Notes: generated from the sequence alone by a model not told the origin. Numbered from the stretch's first letter, positions 29,916 to 37,692 are shown. The stretch is DNA of 39,236 nt from Thermoleophilia bacterium (GCA_016649905.1 JAENWU010000012.1:1-39236), one strand, 5' to 3'. Made by a program: numbers and translations.

Positions 29916-30665
29916 TTGATCGTCGAGAGAACCGAGAACCCGATGTGGCTGTCAAACGCCTACCTGGTCGCCGACCGCGAGCGCGGCACCGGCGTCCTGA
30001 TCGACGGCAACGACGACCTCAATCCGCTGCTGGAGAAGGCCGAGCGCGAGGGCATCGAGATCAGCCACATCCTCGTCACCCATCCCCACGGCGACCACAT
30101 CGCCGGGCTGCCGGAGGCGCGAGCGAAGCTCGGCAACCCGCCGCTGGTCGCCCACGCCGACACCGCCGCCGAGCTCGACGACGAGGTCGAGATCACCCTC
30201 GCCGACGGCGAGAAGCTCGACGCCAACGGGATCGAGATCGAGGCGATCTACACCCCCGGCCACGCCGCCGGCCACCTCGCCTACCTCGTCGACGGCAGCG
30301 ACGTCTTCACCGCCGACGTCCTCTTCAAGGGCACCGTCGGCGGCACGATGGCGCCCGGCGCCAGCGGCTTCGACGACCTCCAGGCCTCGGTGCTGCGGCT
30401 GCTGGAGCTGCCGCCGGAGACCCGCGTCCATCCCGGCCACAAAGAGCCGACGACGATCGGCGACGAGCTCGCCGAGAACCCCTTCGTGCGGATCTGGCGG
30501 GGGATCGATTCGACCGGCGAGGAGGAAGTCACGGTCTGGGACCGGCCGGCGACGATGAAGCTCTGGGCGCCCGATTACGACGGCGGCAACAAGGCCTGGA
30601 TCGTCTTCGGCGACTCCGGCGAAGAGGCGATCGTCGGCGGCTCCCAGGTCGTGCGCGACCTCTGA
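29916..30665 (+). CDS. Metallo-beta-lactamase-fold hydrolase
   Basis: 249 residues from TTG 29916, preceded by AAGGAGGAGCG. Metal ligands are present: THPHGDH (His56, His58, Asp60, His61), His116 in TPGHAAGH, Asp134 in FTADVLF and His175 in HPGHKEPT. This is the glyoxalase-II-like subgroup of MBL hydrolases, thioesterases or similar enzymes acting on small thioesters. A 75-residue C-terminal extension (DRPATMKLWAPDYDGGNKAW) goes beyond the usual core. It follows the lipid operon after palindrome P5, so it may have its own promoter. Confidence 0.88.
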   Translation: MIVERTENPMWLSNAYLVADRERGTGVLIDGNDDLNPLLEKAEREGIEISHILVTHPHGDHIAGLPEARAKLGNPPLVAHADTAAELDDEVEITLADGEKLDANGIEIEAIYTPGHAAGHLAYLVDGSDVFTADVLFKGTVGGTMAPGASGFDDLQASVLRLLELPPETRVHPGHKEPTTIGDELAENPFVRIWRGIDSTGEEEVTVWDRPATMKLWAPDYDGGNKAWIVFGDSGEEAIVGGSQVVRDL

Positions 30666-30667
30666 GG

Positions 30668-30712
30668 CGATGTCGTATTTCTCTCCGGTATCCGGGCAGA
30701 AATACGACATCG
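30668..30712. repeat. Intergenic palindrome P6 (15-bp arms)
   Basis: CGATGTCGTATTTCT and AGAAATACGACATCG are exact reverse complements; the middle (CTCCGG, TAT, CCGGGC) pairs over four bases. It lies just beyond the MBL-fold gene's stop, between convergent genes. Related to P1 through GTCGTA and TCTCCGGTAT. Confidence 0.95.
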
Positions 30713-30736
30713 AGCGAGCGCCCTCGGAAACGCAGC

Positions 30737-30760
30737 GAGGCCCCGCTGCAGCGGGGCCTC
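30737..30760 (-). terminator. Strong GC-rich hairpin terminator
   Basis: GAGGCCCCGC, loop TGCA, GCGGGGCCTC: a perfect 10-bp stem 28 bases beyond the stop of the minus-strand secreted protein. No T-tract follows on that strand, as is common in high-GC actinobacteria. It can also stop read-through from the MBL-fold gene. Confidence 0.75.
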
Positions 30761-30788
30761 GTGGAGGGTGCGGGAGAGACGGGGCGGG

Positions 30789-31442
30789 TTAGCGGATGAC
30801 GGCCTCCATCAGGATCCAGCAACCGTCGGTCTCGCTGGCGGCCTTGAACGGCTTGCCGGCGAGCAGCGGCGGGGTGTAGAGAAGCGTGTTGTCGCCGCCC
30901 GAGGAGCAGCGGACCATCGAGCTGATGTTGCCGCGCAGGGCGAGCTGCTGGCCCTTCTTGACGGGGATGTTCACGTCGAACGTCTCGACTTTGTAGGCGC
31001 CGCTTTCCTCGTTGGCTTCGGTCTGGCCCGTGTAGGAGAGCTTCGGCCCGGTGTAGACGACCTTCGCTTCGTTGGTGCCGAACAGGGTCGAGCGCTTGAC
31101 CTTGGCGATCTGCGGGCGGAAGCTGCCGGCGTCGGCGGCGATGACCCGGATCTTCTTGATCGTGCCGGTCTTCGGCGCCAGCTCGCCGCCGTCGGGGCGA
31201 CCGTAGGCTTCGTTCTGGATCATCGTGCAGGCGGTCGCGGGAGCTTCCTGGCTGCACTTGAGACCGGGCGAGCCGTTTGAGGGCTGCACGGTCGGGTTCA
31301 GCTTGGCGCCGAACTTGACCGGGGCCGCGGCCATGCCGGTGGCCGGGACGACCATCGCCGCGATCAGGGCAGCGAAGGCGGCGATGAAGCCGATGTGACG
31401 GGCGAGCTTGGTGGTGAGAGTGGTCGGGGCGATGCGGGTCAT
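30789..31442 (-). CDS. Secreted protein of unknown function
   Basis: 217 residues from ATG 31442, which has AGGAGG eight bases upstream; a longer frame to 31544 lacks such a site. A long signal peptide (LARHIGFIAAFAALIAAMVV, then PATGMAAAP) leads to a beta-rich mature domain with cysteines near CSQEAPATACTMIQ, SMVRCSSGG and DGCWILMEAVI. Segments such as TIKKIRVIAADAGSFRPQIA and NIPVKKGQQLALRGN resemble jelly-roll-type exported domains. I do not recognise a defined family, but similar exported proteins occur in Solirubrobacterales-like genomes (recollection, not checked). Monocistronic, ended by the hairpin at 30737-30760. Confidence 0.75.
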   Translation of the reverse strand: MTRIAPTTLTTKLARHIGFIAAFAALIAAMVVPATGMAAAPVKFGAKLNPTVQPSNGSPGLKCSQEAPATACTMIQNEAYGRPDGGELAPKTGTIKKIRVIAADAGSFRPQIAKVKRSTLFGTNEAKVVYTGPKLSYTGQTEANEESGAYKVETFDVNIPVKKGQQLALRGNISSMVRCSSGGDNTLLYTPPLLAGKPFKAASETDGCWILMEAVIR

Positions 31443-31554
31443 CTGATGTTCCTCCTGGGTTCGAGTTGGTCGGCGTGTGCCGTGGACCAACCTTCGCTCG
31501 GAACGAACCCCGCTCCCAGGGACCCCAGGGGTGAACCCGCTCACCCCTTCCGAC

Positions 31555-31580
31555 TTTGACCCCAGCGGGCTGTGGTCAAA
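31555..31580. promoter_or_regulatory. Inverted repeat between the secreted gene and the FHA regulator
   Basis: TTTGACC (31555-31561) and GGTCAAA (31574-31580) pair exactly with a 12-base loop. It lies 113 bp upstream of the secreted protein start at 31442 and beyond the FHA gene's stop. It may be an operator of the former. The rest of 31443-31681 shows no gene; a short minus-strand frame ending near 31619 (AGNRYVFRVLASR) looks like a possible gene-end remnant. Confidence 0.4.
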
Positions 31581-31681
31581 CTCCGATGCGCTCGAGGGGG
31601 AACGCGCTCAGCGGGAGGCGAGGACGCGGAAGACGTAGCGGTTGCCCGCTTTGCGGCTGAGGACCCGGCCAGGGGCGTGGG

Positions 31682-32353
31682 CTAAAGGTCGCGCTGCGTA
31701 ACCGCGCCGGCGTTCAGCGCCCGCTCGACCAGGGCCACCCGCTTCTGGTTCTGCGGCAGGTCGCCGACCCCGAGCTTCTCGAAGAGGGCGCGCATGTGGG
31801 TCTTGACCGCGTCGACGCTGAGGTGGAGCTCGGTGCCGATCTCCTGGTTGGTCGCCGGCGTCGCGAACTTGCCGCCGTCCTTATAAGGACGGCAGAGGGC
31901 GACGAGGACTTTGCGCTGGGCCGGGGAGACCGTCGCCGCGGCAGGGGCCTCGCTGGCGATCGCCGTCGCTTCCGGCGCGTCCTCGCCCGGGCGTCGATAG
32001 AGGACCTCGGTGCGGCCGAAGCGGATCGCGTCGCCATCACGCAGGTGGCGGCGACCGTGGACGCGCTCGCCGTTGACGTAGGAGCCGTTGCGGGAGAGGC
32101 CGTCGTCGACCAGCGTGCACTCGTCGCGCACGACCTCGATCTGGCCGTGCAGGGCGGAGACCTCCTCGTCCCAGGCCAGTCGCACGTCGGCCGACTCCGC
32201 GCGCCCCACCCAGAGCTCGCTGGCGCCCGCTTCGACAGTGAGGATCGCCTGCTCGTCATCGCCGTCGCGGTAGACGAAAAAGGGCCGACCGGCGCGTTCG
32301 GCTTCGATCTGGGCCTTCAACTCAGGTGCGCTGGCGACTCGACGTCCGTCCAT
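31682..32353 (-). CDS. FHA-domain protein with C-terminal HTH
   Basis: About 223 residues from ATG 32353 (a GTG ten codons upstream is possible). The FHA domain covers about residues 35-125: WVGRAESADVRLAWDEEVSA, LHGQIEVVRDECTLVDDGLS, then RNGSYVNGERVHGRRHL and DGDAIRFGRTEVLYR, with the GR, S/N-G-S-YVNG phosphothreonine-binding residues. The C-terminal part (about 145-215) is a winged/LuxR-like HTH (TNQEIGTELHLSVDAVKTHM, then RALFEKLGVGD). Such proteins bind threonine-phosphorylated partners and DNA, linking Ser/Thr kinase signalling to transcription. No kinase gene is nearby. It is divergent from the FtsH-like protease gene, 140 bp away. Confidence 0.87.
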   Translation of the reverse strand: MDGRRVASAPELKAQIEAERAGRPFFVYRDGDDEQAILTVEAGASELWVGRAESADVRLAWDEEVSALHGQIEVVRDECTLVDDGLSRNGSYVNGERVHGRRHLRDGDAIRFGRTEVLYRRPGEDAPEATAIASEAPAAATVSPAQRKVLVALCRPYKDGGKFATPATNQEIGTELHLSVDAVKTHMRALFEKLGVGDLPQNQKRVALVERALNAGAVTQRDL

Positions 32354-32493
32354 TGCCGCTGATCCTAGGAGTCCGAGCGGCACCCACGCAGCCAGGCAGA
32401 CACCGAAAAAGTCCGCCGTTCTTTAGCGCTGCGGGCCGATCTGGACAGATGTGTGATTGGTGATTTGGACGCCATACCTCCAGACTGCATGCC

Positions 32494-34047
32494 ATGGCGA
32501 CCAACATCCAAGAATTCTTCTTCGACTGGTATCCGGTCTTCGGGGTCATCTTCATGGCCTGCCTGCTGCTCGTCTTCCTGCGCCTGCTGCGCAGCACGAT
32601 GGGCTCGACCAAGCCGGAAACGGTGAAGGCGAACAAGACGGCCCCGGTCCTCTGGGAGGACGTGCAGGGCGTCGACGCCGCCAAGGACGAGCTGATGGAC
32701 GTCGCCGAATGGCTTCGCGACCCAAAGCGCTTCGCTGCTCTCGGCGCCCGCCCCCCCGGCGGGGTGCTCCTTTACGGCCCGCCCGGAACCGGCAAGACGA
32801 TGCTGGCCCGGGCGGTCGCCGCCCAGGCCGGCGTCGACTTCTACGCGGCCTCGGGCTCCGCCTTCGTCGAGATGTTCGTCGGCCGCGGCGCCGCCCGCAT
32901 CCGCCGCCTCTTCAAGGAGGCGCGCAAGTCGGGCCGCGCGGTGATTTTCATCGACGAGCTCGACGCGATCGGCGGCGCCCGCTCCGGCAGCGGCGGCGAT
33001 GGCGGCACCAGCGAGCGCGAGCAGGCGCTGAACCAGCTGCTGGTCGAGCTGGACGGCTTCGAGAAGACCGACGCGACCGTGATCGTGATCGCCGCCTCCA
33101 ACTACGTCGACAAGCTCGACCGGGCGCTGCTGCGCCCCGGTCGCTTCGACCGCCAGGTGCTGGTGGCGCCGCCCGACCGCCACGGTCGCGAGGCGATCCT
33201 GCGCTCGCACGCGACCGGCAAGCCGCTCGCCGACGACCTCGACCTCACCGACGTCGCCCGCAAGACGACCGGGATGACCGGCGCCCAGCTCGCCAACGCG
33301 CTGAACGAGGCCGCGATCATCGCCGGCCGCGCCGGCCGCACCCAGGTCGGCCGCGAGGATCTCGACGAGGCGCTGCTGCGCCAATCGGTCGGCTCCCAGC
33401 AGGCCCGCCGCCTCAGCCCCAAGGAGCGGCGGATCGTCGCCTTCCACGAGGCCGGCCACGCGCTCTGCCGTCGCCTGCTCGGCCTCGACCCGCCGGAGAT
33501 CCTCAGCATCGTCCCGCGCGGGCCGGCACTCGGCTTCGTCGGCCACTCGCCGCAGGAGGACACCTACCTGAAGTCCCGCGACCAGCTGCTCGACGAGGTG
33601 GTCACCTTGCTGGGCGGTCGCGCCGCCGAGGAGGTCGTGCTCGGCGAGTCCTACTCGGGCGCGGTCGACGACCTCTCCCGCGTGCACCTGGTCTGCAAAC
33701 AGATGGTCGCCGAGTTCGGGATGGGCGTCGCGCTCGACCACGATGGGCCGCCGCCGATCGCGCTGCCGACCGGCGACTACGCGGTCTCCGACTCGACCCG
33801 CCGCGACGTCGACATCGCTTCGATGACGCTCGCCCGCGAGGCCTACCGGCGGGCGCGGGCGCTGCTCGCCGCCAACCGCGGGTGCCTCGACGACCTCGCC
33901 GCCTGCGCGCTCGAGCGCGAGACGCTGACCCGCGAGGAACTCGACGAGATCTTCGCCTCCCACGACCTCCACACGCTGGTCGAGCCCCGCGGCACCGGCG
34001 CCGCCCTGGTGGCGATGACGCAGCCGCCGGCCGTACCCGGCGAGTAG
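32494..34047 (+). CDS. Short FtsH-like AAA+ zinc metalloprotease
   Basis: 517 residues. One N-terminal membrane helix (about 14-32) replaces the usual two helices and extracytoplasmic domain of FtsH, so the protein is shorter than FtsH (about 640). The AAA+ module is intact: GPPGTGKT (95-102), Walker B IFIDELDA (151-158), SRH residues up to RPGRFDR (214-220). The protease domain has HEAGH (318-322) and the third zinc ligand around Asp393 in YSGAVDDL. It should degrade membrane and cytosolic proteins in an ATP-dependent way. With one helix the active site faces the cytoplasm only if the N-terminus is outside. It is a paralogue type rather than the housekeeping enzyme; no other protease gene is nearby. 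Confidence 0.9.
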   Translation: MATNIQEFFFDWYPVFGVIFMACLLLVFLRLLRSTMGSTKPETVKANKTAPVLWEDVQGVDAAKDELMDVAEWLRDPKRFAALGARPPGGVLLYGPPGTGKTMLARAVAAQAGVDFYAASGSAFVEMFVGRGAARIRRLFKEARKSGRAVIFIDELDAIGGARSGSGGDGGTSEREQALNQLLVELDGFEKTDATVIVIAASNYVDKLDRALLRPGRFDRQVLVAPPDRHGREAILRSHATGKPLADDLDLTDVARKTTGMTGAQLANALNEAAIIAGRAGRTQVGREDLDEALLRQSVGSQQARRLSPKERRIVAFHEAGHALCRRLLGLDPPEILSIVPRGPALGFVGHSPQEDTYLKSRDQLLDEVVTLLGGRAAEEVVLGESYSGAVDDLSRVHLVCKQMVAEFGMGVALDHDGPPPIALPTGDYAVSDSTRRDVDIASMTLAREAYRRARALLAANRGCLDDLAACALERETLTREELDEIFASHDLHTLVEPRGTGAALVAMTQPPAVPGE

Positions 34048-34079
34048 ACCCCGGAGTAGGGTTCCTGGCTAGACAGCCA

Positions 34080-34952
34080 GTGAGCGACAGTGACCACTAC
34101 TTCCCTCCCGGCCAATCGATGGCGCGGCGCGTTCACGGCGAGCGCTCGGTGGGGCTTCTCTACGGCCAGCGGGCGCTGCTGATCGGCGCCCTGGAACCGC
34201 TCACCTACACCGGCACGATGCTGAGCACGAAGTCGGGCGATTGGCCGTTCACGCGGCTCGCCCGCACCGCCAAGATCCAGGAGACGGTGTTCCTCGGGAC
34301 CCGCGAGGAAGCCGACAAGGCGCTCGGCGCGGTGCACCGCCTGCACGAGCGGATCGAGGGCTCGCTCGCCGAGGCCGCCGGCGCCCACCCGGCCGGCGCC
34401 GCCTACTCGGCCTTCGACCCGAAGTTGATGCTGTGGACGCTGGCGGTGATCGCCGACTCGGGCCGGGCGATGTACGAGGCGATGGTGCGGCCGCTGAGCG
34501 CAGCCGAGCGCGAGGCGCTCTGGCAGGACTACGTCCGCTTCGGCGAGCTGTTCGGGTTGCCCGCGAGCGAGGTCCCCGGCAGCTATCCCGAGTTCCGCGC
34601 CTGGTGGCAGGAGCGCCTCGCCTCCCCGGACCTGCATGCCACCCCGCACGCGCTGGAGATGGCGCCGCTGGTCGCCTTCGAGCAGCCGGTGCCGTTGGCG
34701 GCCCGCGGCAATCTCGTCGCCCAGAACCTGGTCGTCAAGGGGACGCTGCCTCCCCGCGTCCGGGAGATCTTCGGGATCCGCTGGAGCGGCGCCCACGAGG
34801 CCGCCTACCGCTCGCTCGCCACCGCCCATCGACGCGCCCGCCCCACCTTGCCGCGGCGGCTGCGCCGCGGCCGCAACGACGTCTTCTTCGACGTCGTCAC
34901 CCAGGCCGAGCGCCGACGCGGCGGCACCGCCACCCCGCAGCTTCCCGCCTAG
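34080..34952 (+). CDS. MpaB-type oxygenase (DUF2236)
   Basis: 290 residues from GTG 34080, 32 bp after the protease gene; the start lies in a small 6-bp hairpin (CTGGCT/AGCCAG). Features of the MpaB/DUF2236 family: RRVHGERSVGLLYGQRALLI, LEPLTYTGTMLSTKSGDWPF, FLGTREEADKALGAVHRLHE and FDPKLMLWTLAVIADSGRAM. Members are haem-dependent oxygenases or oxygenase-like proteins; one branch (mycophenolic acid cleavage, latex-clearing-like) cleaves prenyl double bonds. The substrate is unknown here. Probably co-transcribed with the FtsH-like gene. Confidence 0.88.
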   Translation: MSDSDHYFPPGQSMARRVHGERSVGLLYGQRALLIGALEPLTYTGTMLSTKSGDWPFTRLARTAKIQETVFLGTREEADKALGAVHRLHERIEGSLAEAAGAHPAGAAYSAFDPKLMLWTLAVIADSGRAMYEAMVRPLSAAEREALWQDYVRFGELFGLPASEVPGSYPEFRAWWQERLASPDLHATPHALEMAPLVAFEQPVPLAARGNLVAQNLVVKGTLPPRVREIFGIRWSGAHEAAYRSLATAHRRARPTLPRRLRRGRNDVFFDVVTQAERRRGGTATPQLPA

Positions 34953-35005
34953 ATCGAGCCGGGCCGGGCGGACGGTGCTCGCTTGACGACTAGGATCGTG
35001 GGTAC

Positions 35006-35746
35006 ATGGATCGCATGCGAGCCCACCCACGACTGCTGATCCCGCTGGCGCTGGCCCTGGTCATTCTGCTCGTCCCCGCCAGCGCCGCGGCGGTCGAACG
35101 GACCGTCTCGGTCACCGCCAAGGCGACGCTGCAGATTCCGAACGACAGCGCCACCGTCGGTCTCTCGGCGAGCGCCGAACGGCGCACCAGGGGGGCGGCG
35201 CTGCAGGCGGTCTCCAAGCGCCTGCGCGGGGTGATCGCCGCCGTCCAGTCGATTCCCGGGGTCGGGGACGGCGACGTCAAGACGGGCCGGATCTCGGTCC
35301 GCAAGTCCTTCCGCGGCGAGCGCCCCGTCTACCGCGCCTCGGAGGGGATCGGCGTCACCCTGCACGAGCCCGACCGCGCCGGCGAGCTGATCGCCGCCGC
35401 GATCGCGGCCGGCGCCAGCGGCGTCAGCGGTCCCCGCTTCTTCGTCGGCGACACCGAAGCCGCCTACTCCAGCGCCCTCGTCGCCGCCTTCGACAAGGCG
35501 AAAGCCAAGGCCGCAGTGCTCGCCGCCCAGGCCGGAGCCGTGCTCGGGCCGGCGCTCAGCATCTCCGAGGGCGGCCAGGTCGAAGTCGTCCCCGATTCCA
35601 CCGCCAAGGCTCCGGCCGCGGACTGCGGCGTCAGCACCCAGCCGGTCAAGCGCTCCAGCCCTCGCTGCACCGGCACCTCACCGCCGACCAAGCCCGGCAC
35701 CTCGACGGTGACCGCGACGGTCGGCGTCGTGTTCGCCCTCCAGTAG
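35006..35746 (+). CDS. Exported SIMPL-domain (DUF541) protein
   Basis: 246 residues with a signal peptide (LLIPLALALVILLVPASAAA). The SIMPL/YggE-type domain spans the mature part: RTVSVTAKATLQIPNDSATV, LSASAERRTRGAALQAVSKR, GDGDVKTGRISVRKSFRGER and the closing strand STVTATVGVVFALQ. A Ser/Pro/Thr-rich insertion with cysteines at about residues 205-230 is unusual for the family. Members form periplasmic or surface oligomers and are linked to oxidative stress protection; the exact role is unknown. Confidence 0.85.
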   Translation: MDRMRAHPRLLIPLALALVILLVPASAAAVERTVSVTAKATLQIPNDSATVGLSASAERRTRGAALQAVSKRLRGVIAAVQSIPGVGDGDVKTGRISVRKSFRGERPVYRASEGIGVTLHEPDRAGELIAAAIAAGASGVSGPRFFVGDTEAAYSSALVAAFDKAKAKAAVLAAQAGAVLGPALSISEGGQVEVVPDSTAKAPAADCGVSTQPVKRSSPRCTGTSPPTKPGTSTVTATVGVVFALQ

Positions 35747-35755
35747 GTTGGCGCC

Positions 35756-36148
35756 TTGAACTGGGTCGAGGTCTTCGCGGTTCTGGGCGTCAGCCACCTG
35801 GTCGGCGACTTCCTCCTGCAGACCGACTGGCAGGCTGCCCACAAGTACGGCGGCCTTGGCGCCGACCCGATCCGCCGCCGCGCCCTGCGCTCCCACATCG
35901 GCACCTACATGCTCGCCTTCGTGCCGGCGCTGATCTGGATCGCCTCCGAAGCCAGCCTCGGCCGCGCGATCCTGGTCGCCCTCCTGGTTGCGATTCCCCA
36001 CTGGATCCAGGACGACGGTCGCCTGCTCGACCTCTACATCGCGGTCGTCAAGCGGGTGAGGACGGACTCACCTGGGTTGCGGATCGCCGTCGACCAGTCC
36101 TTTCACGTCGTCGTCCTTTTCCTGATCGCCCTGATCGCCGCCGGCTAG
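35756..36148 (+). CDS. DUF3307 membrane protein
   Basis: 130 residues from TTG 35756, nine bases after the SIMPL stop. The family signature is at the N-terminus: SHLVGDFLLQTDWQAAHKYG, then ALRSHIGTYMLAFVPALIWI, HWIQDDGRL, and a C-terminal DQSFHVVVLFLIALIAAG. Three to four hydrophobic segments. The conserved His and Asp residues (SHLVGDF, HWIQDD, DQSFH) line the membrane face, as in other members; function unknown. Confidence 0.85.
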   Translation: MNWVEVFAVLGVSHLVGDFLLQTDWQAAHKYGGLGADPIRRRALRSHIGTYMLAFVPALIWIASEASLGRAILVALLVAIPHWIQDDGRLLDLYIAVVKRVRTDSPGLRIAVDQSFHVVVLFLIALIAAG

Positions 36149-36461
36149 CGGGTTCATCGGCCCGCGCAGGGTCCAGACCCGAATCTGATGGGCGCGGCCG
36201 CGGACGTCGCGGTCGCCGATCAATTCGAGGTCGCCCGGATCGACTTCGAGCGCGAGCCAGGTCGACTCGGCGATGAAGAGCTGATGGCCGGAGCCTTTGG
36301 TCATCCCCTCCAGCCGCGCCGCCGTGTTGGTGGTGTCGCCGATCGCCGTGTACTCGATCCGCCGTTTGGAGCCGACCTGCCCCGACATCACGGTGCCGCT
36401 GTTGAGCCCGATCCCCATCGCGAAGCCCTCGCCGTACCCCGCGCCGGGGGTCGACGAGAGA
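36068..36461 (-). pseudogene. C-terminal fragment of a class III adenylate/guanylate cyclase
   Basis: Directly at the 3' end of tRNA-Val begins PGAGYGEGFAMGIGLNSGTV, followed by KRRIEYTAIGDTTNTAARLE and GMTKGSGHQLFIAEST: the second half of a class III cyclase catalytic domain. The first half with the metal-binding aspartates is absent; upstream is only the tRNA and unrelated sequence. The frame runs on past the usual cyclase end (RVWTLRG) into the 3' end of the convergent DUF3307 gene, with a Gly/Asp-rich tail. It cannot encode an active enzyme. The junction exactly at the tRNA 3' end suggests loss through recombination or integration there. Confidence 0.78.
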
Positions 36462-36534
36462 TGGGCGGTACTGGGCTCGAACCAGTGACCCCTTCCTTGT
36501 AAGGGAAGTGCTCTCCCAACTGAGCTAACCGCCC
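36462..36534 (-). tRNA. tRNA-Val (anticodon TAC)
   Basis: Complete 73-base cloverleaf: acceptor GGGCGGT/ACCGCCC plus A, D arm GCTCAGTTGGGAGAGC, anticodon stem CTTCC/GGAAG with loop CTTACAA (TAC), T arm ACTGGTTCGAGCCCAGT. CCA is not encoded. Its 3' end borders the cyclase remnant. Confidence 0.96.
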
Positions 36535-36638
36535 GGGTCCCTGGATCAGGGTAGCGCCGTTGCTTGGCGACTTCCTCCTCCACGTGCGTGAGTAACTCGC
36601 CAATCGCTACCGGCGCCGGAACGCGCAGCCCGACTGCG

Positions 36639-36989
36639 ATGATGCCGCCTCCGATGGTCTCCCTGCCCAGGAACCAGTTCATCGCCCTCGTCGTCGGCGT
36701 CTGCGTGCTCAGCGCCGCGATCGGCTCCGGGCTGGCGCTGCTCGCCGAGACCGGTCCGGCGGGAGCGGCCGGCAAGCAGGGGCCAGCGGGGCCTCGCGGA
36801 CCGCAGGGCCCGGAAGGCCCCTCCGGCGCGGCGGAAGTCGAAGGGCTCGAAGCCGAAGTCCAGGAACTGCGTGGCGAAGTCGAAGAAACGGGTGAATTCG
36901 AAGGCCGCCTCGAAGAACTCGAAGAAGAAGTCGCCAGCCTCGGCGGCGTCACCTCGGAACTCTGCTCCGAACTCGACTTCTTCTGTTGA
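36639..36989 (+). CDS. Membrane-anchored collagen-like / coiled-coil protein
   Basis: About 116 residues from ATG 36639 (36642 and 36654 are alternatives). A short N-terminus and one transmembrane helix (NQFIALVVGVCVLSAAIGSG) lead to nine Gly-X-Y triplets (GPAGPRGPQGPEGPSG and flanks) and then an acidic heptad region (VEGLEAEVQELRGEVEETGE and on) that should form a coiled coil. The protein ends with two cysteines (LCSELDFFC). Collagen triplets beside a coiled coil suggest a trimer projecting from the membrane, with the coiled coil as trimerisation domain. No known family beyond collagen-like repeats. Confidence 0.68.
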   Translation: MMPPPMVSLPRNQFIALVVGVCVLSAAIGSGLALLAETGPAGAAGKQGPAGPRGPQGPEGPSGAAEVEGLEAEVQELRGEVEETGEFEGRLEELEEEVASLGGVTSELCSELDFFC

Positions 36990-37021
36990 ACCCGGTCCGT
37001 CTCCGCTCCGTATAAGGGGGC

Positions 37022-37348
37022 ATGAGAAAGATCGCGATCTTCGTCCTCGCCCTCGGCTCCCTGTGGGCAACCCAGGCCGCAGCCGCCGACACCGCCCAGG
37101 TGAGCGCGACCAAGAATGTTGGCATCGTCAACTTCGCCTTCAAGCCGGGCACCTTGACCGTGCCCAAAGGGACCAAGGTCGAGTTCGAGAACGAGAGCAA
37201 CACCGCCCACACGACGACGAGCAAAAACTTCGACAGCAAGCGAATCGCCCCCGGCAAATCCTTCATGGTCCGCTTTCAGCAGCGCGGCACCTTCGCCTAC
37301 CACTGCAAGATCCACCCCTTCATGAAGGGCAAGATCGTCGTCCAGTAG
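37022..37348 (+). CDS. Exported cupredoxin (plastocyanin-like) copper protein
   Basis: 108 residues with signal peptide (AIFVLALGSLWATQAAAA). The type 1 copper ligands are all present: His63 in SNTAHTTT, and Cys95, His98 and Met101 in FAYHCKIHPFMKG. The length and the late Cys-x2-His-x2-Met pattern match small plastocyanin/amicyanin-like domains. It should carry electrons outside the membrane or buffer copper. It lies 32 bp after the collagen-like gene and 12 bp before a small membrane protein gene. Confidence 0.92.
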   Translation: MRKIAIFVLALGSLWATQAAAADTAQVSATKNVGIVNFAFKPGTLTVPKGTKVEFENESNTAHTTTSKNFDSKRIAPGKSFMVRFQQRGTFAYHCKIHPFMKGKIVVQ

Positions 37349-37360
37349 CCTCGCCGGGGC

Positions 37361-37690
37361 ATGGATACCGCCATCCTCTGGCGCGCCGCCCTCGTGCAAC
37401 TGGTGGCCGTCGCCGTCCTCTCCGTCGCCCTCGGCCTGGCCCTCCCCCACAGCTTCTTCGAGGACTACGGCTGGCTCGCCGGCCCGGCCTCCTGGCTCCT
37501 CTGCGCCGCCTTCACCGCCAGGGTCTTGAACCTGCCGATCGGCCCGACCCTGCTCGGCGCCGTCCTCGCCGGCCTACCGAGCCTGCTCTTCGTCCTGATC
37601 GGCCTGCACTGGGCCGGCGCGATCGTCGCCGTCGGCCTCTTCGCGGTCTGGTGCGCGCGCTTGCCGCGACCGCAGCCGCTGGCCGGCTGA
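37361..37690 (+). CDS. Small integral membrane protein
   Basis: 109 residues with three to four hydrophobic helices (LVQLVAVAVLSVALGLAL, GPASWLLCAAFTARVL, LGAVLAGLPSLLFVLIGL, AGAIVAVGLFAVWCA). I do not recognise a family. It is closely linked to the cupredoxin gene, so a role in the same process is possible. Confidence 0.65.
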   Translation: MDTAILWRAALVQLVAVAVLSVALGLALPHSFFEDYGWLAGPASWLLCAAFTARVLNLPIGPTLLGAVLAGLPSLLFVLIGLHWAGAIVAVGLFAVWCARLPRPQPLAG

Positions 37691-37692
37691 GT

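Noticed and set aside
32457-34079. N-terminal part of an 831-codon plus-strand frame ahead of the MpaB-type gene
   Set aside because: Out-of-frame shadow of the FtsH-like gene, Arg/Pro-rich; only the part from GTG 34080 matches the oxygenase family.
36535-37450. Upstream part of the minus-strand frame containing the cyclase fragment
   Set aside because: It runs through the tRNA-Val gene and antisense to three plus-strand genes; the cyclase similarity starts only after the tRNA.
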